Shown piece by piece: positions 12,204-15,868 of a DNA stretch of 15,868 nt. Position 1 is the first letter of the stretch. The number at the start of each line of letters is the position of its first letter. Position numbers and translations under genes: made by a program. The notes under the pieces were generated by a model. The model did no database searches. It saw only the letters and a list, made by a program, of their open reading frames with translations, and was not told the DNA's origin. This stretch comes from a bacterium (GTDB lineage: Bacteria > Patescibacteriota > Patescibacteriia > UBA1558 > S5-K13). The DNA lies in the NCBI GenBank assembly GCA_021106915.1, contig JAIOTH010000055.1, positions 1 through 15,868 of the forward strand, in the 5' to 3' direction.

Positions 12204-13976
12204 ATGAATACAAGAAGAACTAGAAAAATAATGAACCCTAAAATGAATAGGGCTTATCATAGTAAGAAAAAAATAAAAGACAATAAGATTAATAAAGATG
12301 TTAAGACTTTTGATAGTGGAAAATTAAAAGTTATTATCGTTGGTGGTAATGAAGAAGTTGGAAGAAATATGACAATTTTGGAATACGAAGATGATATTGT
12401 TATCATTGATATGGGAATTCAATTTCCAGAAGAAGATATGCCGGGAATTGATTTTATTATTCCTAATATTGAATATTTAAAGGGTAAGGAGAAAAATATT
12501 AAAGGCGTTATTATTACTCATGGTCATTTAGATCATATTGGAGCTATTCCTTATTTGATTCCAACTTTGGGTAATCCAACTATTTATAGTGCGGCTTTGA
12601 CTTTGGGATTAATTAGAAAAAGAGCAGAAGAGTTTTCTGATTTACCAGAAATGAACTTACAGGCTGTGACGACTGATGACACTTTAAGATTAGGAGTTTT
12701 TAAGGTTAGTTTTTTTGGAGTGAGTCATAATATACCAGCTTCAATGGGAATTGTCGTTGATACTCCTTTAGGAAAAGTTGTGCATAGTGGTGATTTTAAA
12801 TTAGATTTTGATGGACCAAAAAGAGATTTACCAGAAGTAGAAAAGATAGCTAATTTAGGAAAAGAAAATGTTTTAGCTCTTTTATCAGATTCTACTAATG
12901 CTCCGCACACGGGACACCAAATTAGTGAAAGTGAAATTCAAACAAATCTTTATAATATTATTAGAGATGCTCATGGACGAACTATCATAGGAACTTTTTC
13001 TAGCTTATTAAATAGATTACAACAAATATTTGAAGCTGCTGAAAAATTAAATAAAAAGGTTTTGATTGAAGGTTATAGTATGAAAACTAATATTGAAATT
13101 GCTCATCAATTAGGATATTTGAATTTTAAGAAAAGTCTCTTTATTACTGAAAAGCAAATGAAAGAATATCCGGATAAAAGAATTGTAGTTTGTTGTACTG
13201 GAGCTCAAGGAGAGGATCGAGCAGTATTAATGAGGATTGTTAATAAAGAGCATAAATTTTTGAAAATTGAGAAAAATGATACAGTAGTTTTTTCATCTTC
13301 AGTAATTCCAGGAAATGAAAGATCAGTTCAGAGATTGAAAGATTCTTTATATCGTTTGGGTGCGGAAGTAATTCATTATCAAATGATGGATGTTCATGCT
13401 GGTGGACATGCTAAAAAAGAAGATTTGAAATTAATGATTAATTTAGTTAAGCCCAAATATTTTGTGCCAATTGAAGGCAATCATTCTTTTCTTCATATTC
13501 ATGGTAAAATTGCGGAAGAGGCTGGTATGAATGCTAATAATATTTTTATTGCTGATAATGGACAGGTAATTGAATTTACTAAATTAGGTGGCAAATTAAC
13601 TAATAAAAGAATCAATGCGGATTATGTATTTGTAGACGGTTTAGGAGTTGGTGATGTTTCAAATATTGTTTTACGAGACCGTAAACAAATGTCAGATGAT
13701 GGTATGATAGTGGCTATCGTCACAGTTAGTGCTAAGAACGGTGAATTAATTCATTCTCCAGATATAATTTCTCGAGGCTTTGTCTATATGAAAGAAAATA
13801 AAGAATTAATTGAAAAAGCTCGGAGTAAAATTAGACAATTGACTAAAAAACACAATCCTAAAACTTCTACTAATGATATGTATTTAAAGAATCAAATTAG
13901 AAATGAATTAGGTAAATTTTTATTTCAAGAAACTCAAAGAAGACCAATGGTTTTACCAGTAGTGATTGAGGTGTAG
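12204..13976 (+). CDS. rnj: Ribonuclease J
   Basis: A 590-aa metallo-beta-lactamase/beta-CASP ribonuclease. RNase J acts as 5'-3' exonuclease and endonuclease in mRNA decay and rRNA maturation. Residues 1-40 are a basic extension (RRTRK, KKKIKDNK) that may bind RNA. Zinc motifs: HGHLDH at 106-111, H175 (GVSHNIP), D197 (HSGDFKLD). Beta-CASP features: LLSDSTNA (226-233), the ATP/phosphate-type IGTFSSLLNR segment and DVHAGGHA (396-403) with H398 and H402, then PIEGNH ending at H427. The usual motif is HVSGHA; HAGGHA is a mild variant. The C-terminal domain ends ETQRRPMVLPVVIEV, a normal finish, so the gene is complete. It starts 55 nt after the solute-binding protein gene, without a Shine-Dalgarno; TrpS follows 79 nt downstream. 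Confidence 0.95.
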   Translation: MNTRRTRKIMNPKMNRAYHSKKKIKDNKINKDVKTFDSGKLKVIIVGGNEEVGRNMTILEYEDDIVIIDMGIQFPEEDMPGIDFIIPNIEYLKGKEKNIKGVIITHGHLDHIGAIPYLIPTLGNPTIYSAALTLGLIRKRAEEFSDLPEMNLQAVTTDDTLRLGVFKVSFFGVSHNIPASMGIVVDTPLGKVVHSGDFKLDFDGPKRDLPEVEKIANLGKENVLALLSDSTNAPHTGHQISESEIQTNLYNIIRDAHGRTIIGTFSSLLNRLQQIFEAAEKLNKKVLIEGYSMKTNIEIAHQLGYLNFKKSLFITEKQMKEYPDKRIVVCCTGAQGEDRAVLMRIVNKEHKFLKIEKNDTVVFSSSVIPGNERSVQRLKDSLYRLGAEVIHYQMMDVHAGGHAKKEDLKLMINLVKPKYFVPIEGNHSFLHIHGKIAEEAGMNANNIFIADNGQVIEFTKLGGKLTNKRINADYVFVDGLGVGDVSNIVLRDRKQMSDDGMIVAIVTVSAKNGELIHSPDIISRGFVYMKENKELIEKARSKIRQLTKKHNPKTSTNDMYLKNQIRNELGKFLFQETQRRPMVLPVVIEV

Positions 13977-13980
13977 GGAA

Positions 13981-14028
13981 TATTGTATTATGTATAATGA
14001 ATTAAGTATAATGTATTAGGTATTATGG
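13981..14028. repeat. Degenerate TATTATG/TATAATG repeat between rnj and trpS
   Basis: Units such as TATTGTATTATG, TATAATG, GTATAATGTATTAGG and TATTATGG recur imperfectly over about 48 bases. The gap otherwise holds only AT-rich sequence and no clear promoter or terminator. Confidence 0.4.
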
Positions 14029-14055
14029 TTAGTTTTAAATTTTAAATTTAAATAT

Positions 14056-15045
14056 ATGAATGACAAAAAAATATTATTTTCCGGAGTGCAACCGACTGGT
14101 GATTTGCATTTAGGAAATTATTTAGGTGCTTTTCAAAATTGGGTAAATCTTCAAGATAAATATAATTGTATTTATTCGGTAGTAGATTTACATGCCATTA
14201 CTATTAATTATGATCCAGAAAAATATCAAGAAAGAGTTTTAAAGACGGTAATTGACTTATTGGCTATGGGTATTGATCCTCAAAAATCAATTTTGTTTGT
14301 TCAATCTCAGGTACCAGAACATACAGAACTATGCTGGTTATTAAATACCATTACCCCAGTTTCAGAATTACAACGCATGACTCAATTTAAAGATAAATCT
14401 AAACAAAATATTGCTAATGTTAATATGGGGCTTTTTGACTATCCAGTTTTACAGGTAGCTGATATTTTACTTTATAAATCAGAATTTGTGCCAGTAGGAG
14501 CAGATCAAGTTCAGCATTTGGAATTAACTAATGACATTTTAAAAAAATTTAATAATAAATTTGGGGAATATTTTTCCAAAGTAGAAACTATTATTAGCAA
14601 AGGGGAGAGGATTATGTCTTTAGCTGATCCGAGTAAAAAAATGAGTAAATCTTTAGGTGAAAATCATTGCTTATCTTTGCGAGATGATCCAGACACCATT
14701 CGAAAAAAGATTATGAGTGCTATCACTGATCAAGGACCTACGGAAAACGGAGAAATGTCAGCTGGAGTAGACAATTTGTTTAAAATGATGGAACTTTTAG
14801 GTGATGAAGAGATTGTGAAAAAATTTCATCAAGATTATCATCAACAGACTTTGAAATATTCAGAATTAAAAATAGCTTTAGTAGAAGTGTTAATTAATTT
14901 CTTAAAACCAATTCAAGAAAAGATTTTGGAATTAGAAAATAATTCCGACGAAGTTGTGAAGATTTTAGAACAAGGTACTGAGAAAGCTCGAGCTATTGCT
15001 CGGGTTAATATTAGAGAGATTAAAGAAAAGATGGGGCTGGTATAG
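14056..15045 (+). CDS. trpS: Tryptophanyl-tRNA synthetase
   Basis: A 329-aa class I aminoacyl-tRNA synthetase that charges tRNA-Trp, of normal bacterial length. HIGH-type motif at 15-21 (GDLHLGN) after FSGVQPTG; tryptophan-site and dimer features VVDLHAIT, TPVSELQRMTQFKDK and FDYPVLQVADILLY; GADQ at 148-151; KMSKS at 195-199 (DPSKKMSKSLG). The C-terminus has the expected EKARAIARVNIREIKEKMGL tail seen in the anticodon-binding domain. No internal stop and every motif intact. No Shine-Dalgarno before ATG 14056. A terminator-like hairpin follows at 15123-15159, after a palindromic element. Confidence 0.96.
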   Translation: MNDKKILFSGVQPTGDLHLGNYLGAFQNWVNLQDKYNCIYSVVDLHAITINYDPEKYQERVLKTVIDLLAMGIDPQKSILFVQSQVPEHTELCWLLNTITPVSELQRMTQFKDKSKQNIANVNMGLFDYPVLQVADILLYKSEFVPVGADQVQHLELTNDILKKFNNKFGEYFSKVETIISKGERIMSLADPSKKMSKSLGENHCLSLRDDPDTIRKKIMSAITDQGPTENGEMSAGVDNLFKMMELLGDEEIVKKFHQDYHQQTLKYSELKIALVEVLINFLKPIQEKILELENNSDEVVKILEQGTEKARAIARVNIREIKEKMGLV

Positions 15046-15058
15046 AATATCTAATCTC

Positions 15059-15078
15059 CCTGCCTGCCGGCAGGCAGG
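15059..15078. repeat. Perfect 20-bp palindrome flanked by 10-bp direct repeats
   Basis: CCTGCCTGCCGGCAGGCAGG is a perfect palindrome. AATATCTAAT occurs on both sides, at 15046-15055 and 15080-15089, with 3 and 1 extra bases next to the palindrome. GC-rich sequence in an AT-rich gap suggests an inserted unit. Confidence 0.75.
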
Positions 15079-15122
15079 TAATATCTAATTTCAAATAAAT
15101 TTTGAATTATTTAATTTTAAAT

Positions 15123-15159
15123 AAAAAAAGCTTCGGTTTAACGCGGAGCATTTTATTTT
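15123..15159 (+). terminator. Probable trpS terminator
   Basis: A7, GCTTCG, loop GTTTAACG, CGGAGC (one G-T pair), A, then TTTTATTTT. A reasonable intrinsic terminator 78 nt after the trpS stop. Confidence 0.5.
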
Positions 15160-15181
15160 GACCTCGAAGGTCGATTTACTC

Positions 15182-15210
15182 TAGACAAAAATATTAGGAT
15201 AATTTATAAT
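15182..15210 (+). promoter_or_regulatory. Promoter of the Clp gene
   Basis: TAGACA (15182-15187), 17-bp spacer, TATAAT (15205-15210). The start near 15217 gives a leader of about 170 nt, unusually long for this window, containing two of the palindromes. Confidence 0.7.
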
Positions 15211-15296
15211 GATTTAACGGTTTAGTCCGTAGTCGGCAGTTGTTATGTTAATTTATTTGTATTGTATTTGTATAATTAGTATTATTAGTATATTAG

Positions 15297-15311
15297 TCGA
15301 GCTCAGCTCGA
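15297..15311. repeat. 15-bp palindrome flanked by 10-bp direct repeats
   Basis: TCGAGC-TCA-GCTCGA, a perfect 6-bp stem. TTAGTATATT lies on both sides (15285-15294 and 15312-15321), with AG between the left copy and the palindrome. It sits in the leader of the Clp gene. Confidence 0.65.
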
Positions 15312-15337
15312 TTAGTATATTGGCATCATTTAATTCG

Positions 15338-15367
15338 CCTGCCTACCGAAGCTTTAGCGTAGGTAGG
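15338..15367. repeat. 30-bp imperfect palindrome flanked by ATCATT
   Basis: CCTGCCTAC, a 12-nt loop, GTAGGTAGG (8 of 9 pairs perfect, the other G-T). ATCATT is found at 15325-15330 and 15369-15374. The arm shares CCTGCCT with the palindrome at 15059-15078, so the two look related. Confidence 0.6.
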
Positions 15368-15386
15368 TATCATTAGTATCAGTATT

Positions 15387-15868
15387 ATGAAAAAAGTAGA
15401 TAGTGTATTTAATAAATTTTCTAAAAAATTAAAGACAGTTTTGATTAAAGCTCAAGACATGGCTTCTTCTTTGTTTTTAACAGAAGTTAGTTTTTGGGAG
15501 ATGCTGTATGTTCTTTCTCAAGAAAAAGGGATAATAGTTTATCAATTATTAACTGATAATAAGATTAAAAGTAAAGATTTAAAATTAGAAATAATTAAAA
15601 AAGCGAGTGCTAAAAATAATGTTAAATTTGTTGATGACTTATCAAAACAAGCAAAGAAAAATTTTATTTCTCAATTTTCAGAAGAGTCTCAAGATATAAT
15701 TGAAAAATCAGTTAGAATAGCTTATCAAAGACAACATCCTTATATTGGCACGGAACATTTGTTGATGGCTATATTAAGTAGTGATATTAAGGAATTAGAT
15801 GACTACTTTAAGGCTCATCAGATTGATAGACAAAGATTAATTGAAAGCATAGAAAATATATTATTAGG
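15387..15868 (+). CDS. Clp protease ATP-binding subunit (ClpC/ClpB-type), N-terminal domain, 3' end outside window
   Basis: An open frame of 160 complete codons from ATG 15387 to the window edge. The protein has two Clp_N repeats: a divergent first one (residues 10-55, VFNKFSKKLKTVLIKAQDMAS) and a clear second one (about 103-130, IIEKSVRIAYQRQHPYIGTEHLLMAIL). The YIGTEHLL motif is diagnostic of the substrate/adaptor-binding N-domain of Clp AAA+ unfoldases. The AAA modules expected downstream are not visible, so ClpC, ClpB and ClpA-type cannot be told apart. The first repeat lacks the usual EHLL sequence (it has TEVSFWEMLYVL), so adaptor binding may be altered. Its promoter lies about 180 nt upstream, with palindromes in the leader. 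Confidence 0.8.
   Translation, partial: MKKVDSVFNKFSKKLKTVLIKAQDMASSLFLTEVSFWEMLYVLSQEKGIIVYQLLTDNKIKSKDLKLEIIKKASAKNNVKFVDDLSKQAKKNFISQFSEESQDIIEKSVRIAYQRQHPYIGTEHLLMAILSSDIKELDDYFKAHQIDRQRLIESIENILL

Larger units (their letters stand above)
15046..15386. other. Gene-free 341-base region with palindromes, terminator and promoter
   Basis: No gene is visible. In order it contains: a 20-bp GC palindrome between AATATCTAAT repeats, the trpS terminator candidate, a small hairpin GACCT-CGA-AGGTC (15160-15172), the Clp promoter, a hairpin-prone ACGGTTTAGTCCGT stretch, ATTAGTAT-type degenerate repeats, and two more palindromes flanked by direct repeats. No tRNA or riboswitch was recognised. Confidence 0.6.

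Noticed and set aside
12725..12910. A - strand open frame inside the RNase J gene
   Set aside because: It is antisense to conserved metallo-beta-lactamase motifs and has no start signal or family resemblance.
15211..15260. A tRNA or structured RNA gene in the GTTTAGTCCGTAGTCGGCAG stretch
   Set aside because: No T-loop or anticodon arm consensus could be placed and the stem is only 4 bp.

Overview
The window looks like a stretch of chromosome from a Patescibacteria (Candidate Phyla Radiation, Parcubacteria-like) organism. This is inferred from the very AT-rich composition, the almost complete lack of Shine-Dalgarno motifs, the compact gene layout, the membrane-anchored family 5 solute-binding protein next to secG and RNase J, and the GC-rich palindromes of the CCTGCC/GGCAGG type between genes. 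The standard bacterial code fits: every recognisable protein uses TGG for Trp and none of the intact genes has an internal TGA.

Layout. Positions 1-1943 are read on the + strand: the C-terminal part of a YibE/F membrane protein, a Phd/YefM antitoxin with a RelE/ParE toxin carrying an in-frame TGA, and a NYN-domain nuclease-like protein, closed by a bidirectional terminator. Positions 2112-9889 are on the - strand. In transcription order they hold an IS30 transposase, a small membrane protein, a YgjP-type metallopeptidase, a secreted L,D-transpeptidase with thrombospondin type 3 calcium repeats, and a three-gene operon of unknown function (56-aa coiled-coil protein, 955-aa alpha-solenoid repeat protein, 386-aa protein). 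From 9991 the + strand resumes with secG, a family 5 solute-binding protein interrupted by an in-frame TAA, ribonuclease J, tryptophanyl-tRNA synthetase, a 341-base gene-free stretch rich in palindromes, and the start of a Clp ATPase that runs off the window.

How it fits together. The right half is housekeeping: protein export (secG), peptide uptake, RNA processing (RNase J), tRNA charging (trpS) and protein quality control (Clp). The left and middle are accessory: a decayed toxin-antitoxin pair, an insertion sequence, wall remodelling, and the unknown solenoid operon.

The most interesting points are: (1) the 955-aa and 386-aa genes are probably one protein of about 1362 aa, separated by a one-base shift at an A7 run that also reads as a -1 slippery site (A AAA AAT) just before the stop; (2) three GC-rich palindromes in 15046-15386 are each flanked by direct repeats of 6-10 bp, as if small palindromic units had inserted into AT-rich degenerate repeats; (3) several genes have a -10-like hexamer exactly 6 nt before ATG, pointing to leaderless mRNAs; (4) the toxin-antitoxin promoter carries two TGTAC(A/G) motifs 12 bp apart around the -10, as in yefM-yoeB operators. 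Three gene interruptions (TGA, TAA, one-base shift) in 16 kb mean that sequencing or assembly error must be excluded before calling decay.
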